Positions 7,738 to 15,906 of a stretch of 35,424 nucleotides of DNA are shown here, piece after piece; the first letter of the stretch is position 1; the number at the start of each line of letters is the position of its first letter. Location of the stretch: positions 1-35,424 of the forward strand of contig DAOTYX010000144.1 of assembly GCA_034434635.1 (NCBI GenBank), in the 5' to 3' direction. Origin of the DNA: DAOTYX01 sp034434635. Lineage in GTDB: Bacteria; Chloroflexota; Anaerolineae; B4-G1; DUEL01. The translations under genes and the position numbers were made by a program. A model generated the notes under the pieces. The model was given only the letters and a program-made list of their open reading frames with translations, was not told the origin of the DNA and searched no databases.

Positions 7738-9180
7738 GTGGCACTCTGGCAAACCTACTATACACCCACTTCTGTCGAAGAGACCTTGCGCCTGTTGGCC
7801 GAACACGGGACATCTGCGCGGATCATCGCCGGCGGCACCGACCTGCTACTCGAACTGGAACGGGGCGTGCGCCAGGCCGACGTGCTCATTGACGTCAGCC
7901 GCGTGCCAGGACTGGATGGCATCACGCGGGACGGCGAGACGCTGCGCCTGGGGCCGCTGGTCACCCACAACCGGCTGGTGGTCTCCCGTACCGTGACCGA
8001 GGGGGCCTTCCCGCTGGCCCAGGCCGCCTGGAGCGTGGGGGGGCCGGCGATCCGCAACCGCGGCACCCTCGGCGGCAACCTGATCACCGCCTCACCGGCC
8101 AACGACACCATCACCCCTCTCTGGGCGCTGGGGGCTACCCTGGTGCTGCGCTCCACGCGCGGCGAGCGCCGGCTGACTTTCCCGGAGTTCTATCAGGGGG
8201 TGCGCCGGGTGGACCTGGCCCCCGACGAGTTACTCAGCGAGGTACAGGTGCCGGCGTTGGCGCCCGGCGAGCGCGGCATCTTCATGAAACTGGGCCTGCG
8301 GCGGGCGCTGGCGATCTCGCTGGTCAACACCGCCGTGATCGTCCGCCTGGACGGGCGCGTGGTCACCCGGGCGCGTATCACCCTGGGCAGCGTGGCCCCC
8401 ACGATCCTGCGCGCGGTGGAGGCGGAAGGGGCGCTCGTGGGTGGGCCGCTGGAGGAGGAACGCATCGCCCACGCCGCCGACCTGGCCGCACAGGCTGCGG
8501 CACCGATTGACGACCTGCGCGCCGGCGCGGACTATCGCCGCGAGATGGTGCGCGTTCTGGTGCGCCGCGCGCTGACTGCCCTGGCCCGCGGAGAGGAACG
8601 ACAGGGCTTCCCCGATCAGCCACCGCTGCTGTGGGGTCGCAGCGACGGCCATTTCCCGCGCCTGGCCGGGAAGACCGTCCGCCACACCGCCAGCGGCGGC
8701 GAGCCGATCGAGTGTACCGTCAACGGCCAGAACCACGTCATCCGCGGCGCCAACGGCAAGAGCCTGCTGGCCATGCTGCGGGAGGACCTGGGACTGACCG
8801 GCGCCAAGGAGGGGTGCGGCGAAGGGGAATGCGGCGCCTGCACGGTCTGGCTGGACGGCATCGCCGTGCTTTCCTGCCTGATCCCCGCTCCCCGCGCCCA
8901 CGGCGCCGACATCGTCACCATCGAGGGGCTGGCGCAGGGGGACACCCTCCATCCGCTCCAGCAGGCCTTCATAGACGAAGGGGCCGTACAGTGCGGCTAC
9001 TGCACCCCCGGCTTCATCATGAGCGGAGCCAAACTGCTCGAGGAACTGCCCCACCCCACCCGCGATCAGGTGCTGTACGGCATCGCCGGTAACCTGTGTC
9101 GCTGCACCGGCTACGTCAAGATCGTGCGGGCCATCGAGAAGGCAGCGGCGGAGAACAGCCTGTTCGCTGGTCAATCCTAA
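7738..9180 (+). CDS. Xanthine dehydrogenase-family fused FAD / 2Fe-2S subunit
   Basis: This 480-residue protein joins two subunits of molybdenum hydroxylases. Residues 1-290 form the FAD-binding medium subunit (IIAGGTDLLLEL, then VGGPAIRNRGTLGGNLITASPANDT). Residues about 320-480 form the small iron-sulfur subunit. Its two 2Fe-2S clusters are visible: Cys360, 365, 368 and 380 (CGEGECGACTVWLDG), and Cys419, 422, 454 and 456 (QCGYCTPGF, LCRCTGY). It would pass electrons from the molybdenum centre in the protein encoded at 12984 to FAD. The FAD-first order is the reverse of eukaryote-like enzymes, where the iron-sulfur part leads. GTG at 7738 is preceded by GCGAGG. Substrate could be xanthine, hypoxanthine or another N-heterocycle; SsnA nearby favours purines. 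Confidence 0.92.
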   Translation: MALWQTYYTPTSVEETLRLLAEHGTSARIIAGGTDLLLELERGVRQADVLIDVSRVPGLDGITRDGETLRLGPLVTHNRLVVSRTVTEGAFPLAQAAWSVGGPAIRNRGTLGGNLITASPANDTITPLWALGATLVLRSTRGERRLTFPEFYQGVRRVDLAPDELLSEVQVPALAPGERGIFMKLGLRRALAISLVNTAVIVRLDGRVVTRARITLGSVAPTILRAVEAEGALVGGPLEEERIAHAADLAAQAAAPIDDLRAGADYRREMVRVLVRRALTALARGEERQGFPDQPPLLWGRSDGHFPRLAGKTVRHTASGGEPIECTVNGQNHVIRGANGKSLLAMLREDLGLTGAKEGCGEGECGACTVWLDGIAVLSCLIPAPRAHGADIVTIEGLAQGDTLHPLQQAFIDEGAVQCGYCTPGFIMSGAKLLEELPHPTRDQVLYGIAGNLCRCTGYVKIVRAIEKAAAENSLFAGQS

Positions 9181-9206
9181 CGGGAGAGGCCACGAATGGA
9201 ACGGAT

Positions 9207-9225
9207 TTCGAGGAATTCGTGCAAT
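9207..9225 (-). repeat. Short dispersed repeat, shared with 35025-35043
   Basis: On the minus strand this reads ATTGCACGAATTCCTCGAA, a 19-base perfect match to 35025-35043. The flanks are also alike (CCAC on one side, GTTC-like on the other). It sits in the gap between the dehydrogenase gene and plsY. The same gap has a TGTGA-N8-TCACA palindrome at 9281-9298. Confidence 0.6.
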
Positions 9226-9323
9226 TCGTGGCGCCCCGGCAAGTCCTGTCGGCTGCGACACGAAACCGCCTGTGCGGTGTTGTGACTGATGGATCACACT
9301 CCCGAAGACACAGGAGGTTCTTT

Positions 9324-9989
9324 ATGGAAAACGTCGTCGTCCACGATGCGCTGGTCGTCCTTATCACCTATCTCATTGGAGCCATTCCCTTTTCTTATCT
9401 GGTCGCCCGATGGCGAGCCGGGATTGACATCTACGAGCACGGGGAGGGCAATGTAGGGGCGCGCAACGTCTATCACGTGGTCGGGAAGAAATGGGGGGTG
9501 TTGGCCGGAGTGCTGGATGTCGGCAAGGGGACCGCGGCCTTCCTCGTCGCCCGCCAGATGGCCATCTCGCAGGCGGCCTTCCTGGCCTGCGGCTTCGCTG
9601 CACCGCTGGGACACAACTTCTCTCCTTTCCTGCGTTTCCGCGGCGGCAAGGGGGTCGGCGCGACGATGGGCTTCCTGCTGGGCTTCCTGCCCTACTCCAC
9701 CCTGGCCGGCGGTCTGGCGGTGGGCCTCTTCTACCTGCTCACCCGCGACCTGAACAAGGCGCTCAACCTCGGCATGCCCGCCGTCGTACTGTTGCCCCCC
9801 GTCTTCGGCGCGCCGCTGTGGACCGTCCCCTACGTCCTCTGCCTGCTCCTGGCGCTGGCGGTGAAGAAGATTCTCGACATGCCCCACGAGCGGGAGGTGT
9901 GGGCGCGCAGCCCCTGGCAAGAGGGGGAGCCTGGTTTCCACAAGGACCTGCCCGACGAAAACCAGCCGCAACCCGTGCCTCACCCATGA
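9324..9989 (+). CDS. plsY: Acyl-phosphate:glycerol-3-phosphate acyltransferase PlsY
   Basis: This 221-residue integral membrane enzyme transfers an acyl group from acyl-phosphate to glycerol-3-phosphate, the first step of phospholipid synthesis in most bacteria. Three family motifs are visible: the first transmembrane segment ending AIPFSYLVARW, then EGNVGARNVYHVVGKKWG (glycerol-phosphate site) and GHNFSPFLRFRGGKGVG. A hydrophobic C-terminal half with several membrane spans follows. CAGGAGG at 9311-9317 sets the ATG at 9324. Its stop overlaps the start of the glycosyltransferase gene (ATGA), so the two are coupled. Its place between molybdenum hydroxylase genes looks accidental rather than functional. 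Confidence 0.93.
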   Translation: MENVVVHDALVVLITYLIGAIPFSYLVARWRAGIDIYEHGEGNVGARNVYHVVGKKWGVLAGVLDVGKGTAAFLVARQMAISQAAFLACGFAAPLGHNFSPFLRFRGGKGVGATMGFLLGFLPYSTLAGGLAVGLFYLLTRDLNKALNLGMPAVVLLPPVFGAPLWTVPYVLCLLLALAVKKILDMPHEREVWARSPWQEGEPGFHKDLPDENQPQPVPHP

Positions 9990-11164
9990 ACAGCCCACTC
10001 ATCTCCGATCTCACCGCCAACCAGATCGCCCTCACCGTCATCCTGCTGCTGCTCGGCGCGAACCTGATCGCCAACCTGCGCATGGTCGCCCGGGCCACGC
10101 CCACGGCTGTGTCCTCACCGCCGCTGGAGATGGTCTCGGTGCTCGTGCCGGCGCGCAACGAGGCCCGCAATATCCGCCGCTGCCTGCGCTCGCTGCTGGC
10201 CCAGGACTGTCCACAGATGGAAGTGCTGGTGCTGGATGACGACTCGACCGATGCCACGCCGGAGATCGTGGCCGAGATGGCCCGCCTGGACCCACGTCTG
10301 CGGCTCATCCGTGGTCAGAGCCTGCCGCAGGGATGGATGGGCAAGAACTTCGCCTGTCATCAACTGGCGCGCCTGGCGCAGGGGAAATGGTTCCTCTTTA
10401 CCGACGCCGACACCGTCCATCAGCCGGGAGCGCTCTCCTGGGCCATCGCCGCGGCCCGCCATAACGGATCTGATCTGGTCACACTGATCCCCCGCGCAGT
10501 GACCCACACGTTTGGCGAGCAACTGGTCCTGCCGATCATCCCCTTCGGCCTGCTGGGCTGTTTCCCACTCGCCGTAGGGGCACGCTGGCGCATCCCCTTT
10601 CTGACCATGGCCCTGGGGCCCTACATGCTCTTCCGCCGCGAGGCCTACTTCCGCGCCGGCGGACACGAAGCGGTACGCGGCGAGATCGCCGAAGACGTGG
10701 CCCTCGCCCGCCAGATGACGCGCTCCGGCGGCCGGGTGACCTTGCTGGACGGATCGGAGCAGGTGGACGTGCACTTCTACCACGGCTTCCGCGAGTCGTG
10801 GCGCGGGCTGACCAAGAGCGCCTTCGCTGCCCTGGGGTACCGCCTTCTGCCCAGCCTGCTGATGGTCGCCGCCTATGGCTTCCTGTTCCTCTGGCCCACC
10901 TGGTTGCTCCTCACCGGCCTCTGGCAGGGCCGGATGGGAGAGCCAACCCTGCGGCTGGCGCTCTTCCAGGTCTTCCTGAACAGCAGCCTGTGGTACGCGG
11001 TCGCCACGCGCTTCCGGTTGCCCCGCAGCACCGCCCTCTTCTACCCGCTGACGATCCTGCTGGTCATTCTCATCATGCTGGACTCTATCCGCATGGCGGC
11101 CTTCAGCGGCATCGGCTGGAAAGAGCGGGTCTACCGGGTGCGCAGCGGATCGTTGAGACATTGA
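9986..11164 (+). CDS. Membrane glycosyltransferase, family 2
   Basis: This 392-residue protein has an N-terminal membrane anchor (about 10-30), a GT-A catalytic domain and three or four C-terminal membrane spans. Motifs include SVLVPARNEARNI, the nucleotide-sugar site LVLDDDSTDAT, GWMGKNFACHQLA, the metal-binding DAD in FTDADTVHQ, and EDVALARQM as the probable catalytic-base region. The layout resembles carotenoid- and hopanoid-associated glycosyltransferases (CrtQ/HpnB-like), so a lipid acceptor is likely but unproven. It overlaps plsY by four bases, which supports a membrane-lipid role for both. There is no candidate carotenoid or hopanoid gene in the window to fix the acceptor. Confidence 0.85.
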   Translation: MNSPLISDLTANQIALTVILLLLGANLIANLRMVARATPTAVSSPPLEMVSVLVPARNEARNIRRCLRSLLAQDCPQMEVLVLDDDSTDATPEIVAEMARLDPRLRLIRGQSLPQGWMGKNFACHQLARLAQGKWFLFTDADTVHQPGALSWAIAAARHNGSDLVTLIPRAVTHTFGEQLVLPIIPFGLLGCFPLAVGARWRIPFLTMALGPYMLFRREAYFRAGGHEAVRGEIAEDVALARQMTRSGGRVTLLDGSEQVDVHFYHGFRESWRGLTKSAFAALGYRLLPSLLMVAAYGFLFLWPTWLLLTGLWQGRMGEPTLRLALFQVFLNSSLWYAVATRFRLPRSTALFYPLTILLVILIMLDSIRMAAFSGIGWKERVYRVRSGSLRH

Positions 11165-11217
11165 GGGCTCAGGCTTCGGGGGTCCTTCAGACCTCCGAAA
11201 TCCGAGGCGAGGGAAGC

Positions 11218-12984
11218 GTGGAACGGACCGTACCCAGCACCGCCAGTGAGGAGATTGACCTCTACCAGCGCACCTACGACTCGCTGCTGCGCACGTCGGA
11301 CGAGGTGCAGATTCGCTCGCTGGTGGAGAGCCACGCCCGCGTACAGTCAGCGTTACACCCCAAGGCTGGCGCGGCGGAACTGGACGTGGACGCCCTGGTC
11401 TACGCCAGCCTGCGCCTGCCGCCGTGCATCATCCACGTCCGACTGACGGTGATGGGGGCCTCCGAGCGCGGCTTCCGCGAGGCCGGCTACCCCGACGTGA
11501 GCCGCTGGCAGCGGGTGAGCGCGCCGGGCCGTCGCCGCCGTATGCTCTTCGATGGCCAGGAAACGCTGGCCGTCTATATCGCCAGCCACTCCGACGTGGA
11601 CGACCTGATCCCCATCCTCACCGCCTACCAGATCGAGTGGAACAAGGTCCACGGCCGGCTGCACGATTCGCCAGTGGTGGCGCGTCTCACTGCCTGCGCT
11701 GAGGGATGGGAGCAGATAGACGATCCCCTGCGCCAGGAGTTGTGCCGCCTCCTCGACCTCTCGCCATCCGACCTGGCCCGGCTGGAGGAGGCCTGGGCCG
11801 ACCCGTTCGCCGCCACACTCCTGGCGATGGCCCGTCACGAGAAGCGGTTCGCTGTGCGCCTGCTGGCCGGCTCCTACGTGGACTACCGCCGCGCCACCCG
11901 CTACTGGTGGGAGCACATCGCCGCCAGCGTCCCCACCCCGCTGGCCGAACGGGCGGTCTACTTCGTCTCCAGCAACACCCACAGCCTGGTCAACCTCCTC
12001 TCCGGCTGCGCCCTGCGGCACGAAAAGGAACTGGTGGCTTTCATCGAAGCGGGAAGCGACCCCGACCTCCTGGCAGAGTATCAGGCCATCCGAGAGGAAA
12101 GCGTGCCCAGCAGCCGGGAGAACTTCCTGTACTACGCTCTCAGGAAGTACACCCAGACCCCCCCCGGCCAGGCGCTCGCCGCCAAATGTCGAGAGGAGAT
12201 GCGCTCCGCCGGCATCTGGCACGTCGAGAGCCTGCACGACCTGGACGTGGACGCCCAGGTGATCGAACTGTGCGCCATCCAGCCGGACTGGCTCGACCCT
12301 CGCGTGCGGGTCGAGGGGCTGGCGCTCCTGCGCGACTCCGACGCGCTCATCCTCAACATTGACTACCCGCTTGGGCTGGGAGCCTACCGCCTGCTGGCTC
12401 AAGTCACCACCGGCATCGGTGCGTTGCGCGGCCTGTACGTCCTGGGCAAGGCGGCCACGCTCAACGGCCGCGTCGGAGACGTGATCATCCCCGCCGTGGT
12501 GCACGATGAGCACTCCCAGAACACCTACCTCTTCCAAAACGGCTTCACCGCCCGCGACGTGCGCCCCTACCTGGTCTATGGCACAGTGCTGGACAACCAA
12601 AAAGCGATCAGCGTGCGGGGCACGTTCCTGCAGAACCGGCAGTACATGGACATCTTTTACCGCGAGGGTTTCACCGACATCGAGATGGAGGCCGGGCCGT
12701 ACCTCTCGGCGGTCTACGAGGCCATCCGCCCAGAACGCCACCCAGTCAACGAGATCGTCAACCTCTACGGCGCGCCGTTCGAGATCGGCATCCTCCATTA
12801 TGCCTCCGACACCCCTTTCACCCGTGCGCGCACCCTGGCGACACACCTGTCGTACTTCGGGATGGACGCCACCTACGCTGCGTCGGTGGCCATCCTGCGC
12901 CGCATCCTGGAGCGGGAGGTGGCAGCGGTGCGGGAGCGAGCCGCCGACCATGTCACCAGAGCCTACGGAGGTAGAAAAGCCTGA
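11218..12984 (+). CDS. Large protein with nucleoside-phosphorylase-like C-terminus, function unassigned
   Basis: I do not recognise this 588-residue protein with certainty; it may belong to a DUF6909-type family. The N-terminal 60% is mostly helical (YQRTYDSLLRTSDEVQIRSLVESH; LLDLSPSDLARLEEAWADP; YWWEHIAAS). From about residue 370 it reads like a purine nucleoside phosphorylase fold: DALILNIDYPLGLGAYRLL, then LYVLGKAATLNGRVGDVIIP, and GFTDIEMEAGPYLSAVYEA, which recalls the ME-x-E substrate-binding stretch of those enzymes. The start GTG at 11218 follows a GAGGCGAGGGA tract. It overlaps the molybdenum subunit gene by one base (TGATG), so it is coupled to purine-type oxidation. A nucleoside or base cleavage role is an inference from this context. 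Confidence 0.6.
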   Translation: MERTVPSTASEEIDLYQRTYDSLLRTSDEVQIRSLVESHARVQSALHPKAGAAELDVDALVYASLRLPPCIIHVRLTVMGASERGFREAGYPDVSRWQRVSAPGRRRRMLFDGQETLAVYIASHSDVDDLIPILTAYQIEWNKVHGRLHDSPVVARLTACAEGWEQIDDPLRQELCRLLDLSPSDLARLEEAWADPFAATLLAMARHEKRFAVRLLAGSYVDYRRATRYWWEHIAASVPTPLAERAVYFVSSNTHSLVNLLSGCALRHEKELVAFIEAGSDPDLLAEYQAIREESVPSSRENFLYYALRKYTQTPPGQALAAKCREEMRSAGIWHVESLHDLDVDAQVIELCAIQPDWLDPRVRVEGLALLRDSDALILNIDYPLGLGAYRLLAQVTTGIGALRGLYVLGKAATLNGRVGDVIIPAVVHDEHSQNTYLFQNGFTARDVRPYLVYGTVLDNQKAISVRGTFLQNRQYMDIFYREGFTDIEMEAGPYLSAVYEAIRPERHPVNEIVNLYGAPFEIGILHYASDTPFTRARTLATHLSYFGMDATYAASVAILRRILEREVAAVRERAADHVTRAYGGRKA

Positions 12985-15212
12985 TGACCAGACGAGCCAT
13001 CGGTCAATCCCTGCCGCGAGATGATGCGCACGGCAAAGTCACCGGCGCGGCACGCTTCCCCGCCGACCTGAGCATGCCGGGGATGCTGCACGCCAGGGTC
13101 CTCTTCGCTGGTCGCCCGCACGCCCGCATCCTGAGCATAGACACCTCCCAGGCCGAGGCCACCCCCGGCGTGGTCGCCGTCTTCACCGCCCGCGACGTGC
13201 CGGTCAACGAGTACGGACTGCAGACGCCCGACCAGCCGGTGCTGTGCGGCCCCGGCTCGACGAAGCCCGGTGCCGACGTAGTGCGCTTCGTCGGCGACCA
13301 GGTGGCGGTGATCGTCGCCGAGACAGAGGAAGCCGCCGCCCGCGGCCGCGACCGCGTGCGCGTCGAGTACCAGGACCTGCCGGTCATCACCGACCCCTTC
13401 CAGGCGATGAGGCCGGACGCCTATCCCATCCACCCTCCCCGCCCGCCCAACCCCATCCACCCCGAACTCCAGACCACGGGCAACTGGCTCTGTCACCACC
13501 AGATCCGCAAAGGGGACGTCGCCGCAGCCTGGGCGCAGGCTGACGTGATCGTCGAGGCGGAATACCATACCCCTTCACAGGAGCACGTCTTCCTCCAGCC
13601 GGAAGCCGGCCTGGGGTACATAGACGAGCAGGGCCGGGTGACGGTGGTCATCGCCGGGCAATGGGTGTGGGAGGATCAGCGACAGATCGCCCACGCCCTC
13701 GGCCTGCCGACGGAACAGGTGCGGGTGGTCTATCCGGCCATCGGCGGGGCTTTCGGCGGACGGGAGGACATGTCGCTGCAGATCGTGTTGGCCCTGGCGG
13801 CGTGGAAACTGCGCCGGCCGGTGCGCATCGTCTGGAACCGCCAGGAGTCCATCATCGGCCACTGCAAGCGCCATCCGACCTGGATTCGCGCCAAGTGGGG
13901 AGCCACACGGGATGGCAAGGTGATCGCCGCCGAGACGCACGTCATCGCCGACGCCGGGGCCTACTGCTACACGACGAACAAGGTGCTGGGCAACACCACC
14001 ATCGTCTGCAGCGGACCGTACGAGATCCCCAACATCAGTGTAGACGTGGACGGCTACTACACCAACAACCCGCCCAGCGGCGCCTTCCGCGGCTTCGGCG
14101 CGCCACAGGGCATCTTCGCCGCCGAGATGCAGATGAACAAACTGGCCGAGGCGCTGGGGATGGACCCGGTCGAACTGCGCATGCGCAACCTCTTGCGGGA
14201 CGGCAGCCTTACGGCGATGGGTACCCCGCTGCCCGGCGGCGTGAGCCTGGTGGAGGTCACCGAGCGCTGCGCCCTCTCCGCCGGCTGGGTGAGAACCGAG
14301 GAGGGATGGAAGAAGCCCGAAACCTCGCGCCTGAAACCGACAACCGGCCTCGGCTTCGCCGTGGGCTTCAAGAACGTCGGTTTCTCGTTCGGCTATCAGG
14401 AGAACTGCTGGGCGCAGGTGGAACTGCAGGGGACGGGAGAGATCGAGACGGCGATAGTGCGCATCGGGAGCGCCGAGGTGGGCCAGGGCAGCCACACCGT
14501 CATCCGCCAGATGGCCGCCGAGGCGCTGGGGGTACCGTTACAGCGGGTGCGCCTGGAGGCCGCCGACACCGCCAGCAGCCCCGGCTCCTCCGGCTCCGTC
14601 TCCGCCTCGCGGATGACCTTCATGGCCGGCAACGCCATACGCGGCGCGGCGGCGGCCGCCCTGGAGAAATGGCGGGCGGAAGAGCGGCCGGCGGTGGCCG
14701 AATACACCTATCTGGCCCCCAAGACCACGCCCTTCGACCCAGAAACCGGCTACAGCACGCCCAACTTCGCCTACGGCTACGTGGCCCAGGCCGTGGAGGT
14801 GGAGGTGGACGCCGAGACCGGCACGCTGCGCCTGCTCCGCGTGGTCAGCGTCAATGACGTGGGCTGTGCGATCAACCCCCAGCAGGTCGAAGGGCAGATC
14901 GAGGGCGGCGTGGTGCAGGCGCTGGGTTGGGCGACGACGGAGAACTTCATCACCGAGGGAGGCCGCGTCATCACCGACCGGCTCAGCACCTATCTCATCC
15001 CCACCGTCCTTGACGTACCCGAGACGATCACGCCGCTGATCGTGGAGGAGGCCGACCCGCGCGGACCATGGGGGGCACGCGGGATGGGAGAGATGCCCTT
15101 CCTCCCTCTGGCCCCGGCCCTGGCAGCCGCCATCCACGACGCCACCGGTATCTGGCACGATGAGTTGCCTTTCACGGCGGAACGGGTGTTGGGAAGGCTG
15201 AAGAAACGGTGA
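12984..15212 (+). CDS. Xanthine dehydrogenase-family molybdopterin-binding subunit
   Basis: This 742-residue protein is the large catalytic subunit of a molybdenum hydroxylase, which hydroxylates an aromatic N-heterocycle or aldehyde with water as oxygen source. Molybdopterin and active-site motifs are visible: GGAFGGRED near 254-262, GAFRGFGAPQ near 366-375, IGSAEVGQGSHT near 494-505, and GARGMGEMP with the probable catalytic Glu703. It pairs with the FAD/2Fe-2S subunit encoded 3.8 kb upstream at 7738. A GGAGG site at 12967-12971 precedes ATG 12984. No cofactor-insertion chaperone (XdhC type) is present nearby. Residues 444-454 (KPETSRLKPTT) form a Thr/Lys/Pro-rich linker like the repeat-coded segment in ssnA. 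Confidence 0.92.
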   Translation: MTRRAIGQSLPRDDAHGKVTGAARFPADLSMPGMLHARVLFAGRPHARILSIDTSQAEATPGVVAVFTARDVPVNEYGLQTPDQPVLCGPGSTKPGADVVRFVGDQVAVIVAETEEAAARGRDRVRVEYQDLPVITDPFQAMRPDAYPIHPPRPPNPIHPELQTTGNWLCHHQIRKGDVAAAWAQADVIVEAEYHTPSQEHVFLQPEAGLGYIDEQGRVTVVIAGQWVWEDQRQIAHALGLPTEQVRVVYPAIGGAFGGREDMSLQIVLALAAWKLRRPVRIVWNRQESIIGHCKRHPTWIRAKWGATRDGKVIAAETHVIADAGAYCYTTNKVLGNTTIVCSGPYEIPNISVDVDGYYTNNPPSGAFRGFGAPQGIFAAEMQMNKLAEALGMDPVELRMRNLLRDGSLTAMGTPLPGGVSLVEVTERCALSAGWVRTEEGWKKPETSRLKPTTGLGFAVGFKNVGFSFGYQENCWAQVELQGTGEIETAIVRIGSAEVGQGSHTVIRQMAAEALGVPLQRVRLEAADTASSPGSSGSVSASRMTFMAGNAIRGAAAAALEKWRAEERPAVAEYTYLAPKTTPFDPETGYSTPNFAYGYVAQAVEVEVDAETGTLRLLRVVSVNDVGCAINPQQVEGQIEGGVVQALGWATTENFITEGGRVITDRLSTYLIPTVLDVPETITPLIVEEADPRGPWGARGMGEMPFLPLAPALAAAIHDATGIWHDELPFTAERVLGRLKKR

Positions 15213-15258
15213 CGTGGGAACACGGAGATGGGAAGATCATTGACCAAGGAGAACAACG

Positions 15259-15906
15259 ATGCACTACGCCGAAGATCGAGTCCTGGTCGCGCTCTTGAAC
15301 AACCGCCGCGATTTCGAGATCGCCCGCGATGAGGGCTGGTACCGCATCCCGCTGAAGCATGCGCCGCCCAGCACCACCGAGGCGGTCGTGTTGGCCTTCT
15401 ACTTCACCCGCGCTTTCGGCGAGGAGAAATGGGCCATCCACTGGTACGCCCCGGTACGGGGGCATGAATTGGTGCGCCGGCGTGACCTGCTGCCCATCGA
15501 GCCCGACCATCCTCACGCTGACGCGCCGTATTACAAACTGCAACTGGGTCCGCTGGTGCGCCTGGAACGCCCTATCCCCAGCCTGCGCTGGCGGCGCATC
15601 ACCTTCATTGAGACCTCCTGGGACCGTTTCAGCACTGCCCAGGAGATCAACGACCTCTATGCCCCCAGCGACAACGGCCTGTACGTGACCCTGAAAGAGG
15701 CGGGGCTTTTCCCGGAATGGAACTACGGACTGCGGGAAGGGGGAAGGTCCTACACCGTGGACCTGGCCATCCCCTGTCGTGACGGGGTGGTGGCCATCTG
15801 TCTGAATGACCGACCCGCCCCGTCCTTCACACTGCGCCGGCCCGATGTCGAGACCGTACTGCAAATGGTGGAACGGATGGGCGGAGAACGGAGGAGAAGA
15901 TGCTGA
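15259..15906 (+). CDS. Conserved protein of unknown function
   Basis: I do not recognise a domain in this 215-residue soluble protein. It opens MHYAEDRVLVALLNNRRDFEIARDEGWYRIP, then has aromatic, probably beta-rich stretches (KWAIHWYAPVRGHELVRRRDLLP; YYKLQLGPLVRLERPIPS; RRITFIETSWDRFSTAQEINDLY) and an arginine-rich end. It has no signal peptide, membrane span or metal motif. AAGGAG at 15246-15251 supports the start. It overlaps ssnA by seven bases and follows the molybdenum subunit by 46, so it is part of the same unit. The N-terminal pattern looks like a family I associate with Chloroflexota genomes, but I cannot confirm this here. Confidence 0.8.
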   Translation: MHYAEDRVLVALLNNRRDFEIARDEGWYRIPLKHAPPSTTEAVVLAFYFTRAFGEEKWAIHWYAPVRGHELVRRRDLLPIEPDHPHADAPYYKLQLGPLVRLERPIPSLRWRRITFIETSWDRFSTAQEINDLYAPSDNGLYVTLKEAGLFPEWNYGLREGGRSYTVDLAIPCRDGVVAICLNDRPAPSFTLRRPDVETVLQMVERMGGERRRRC

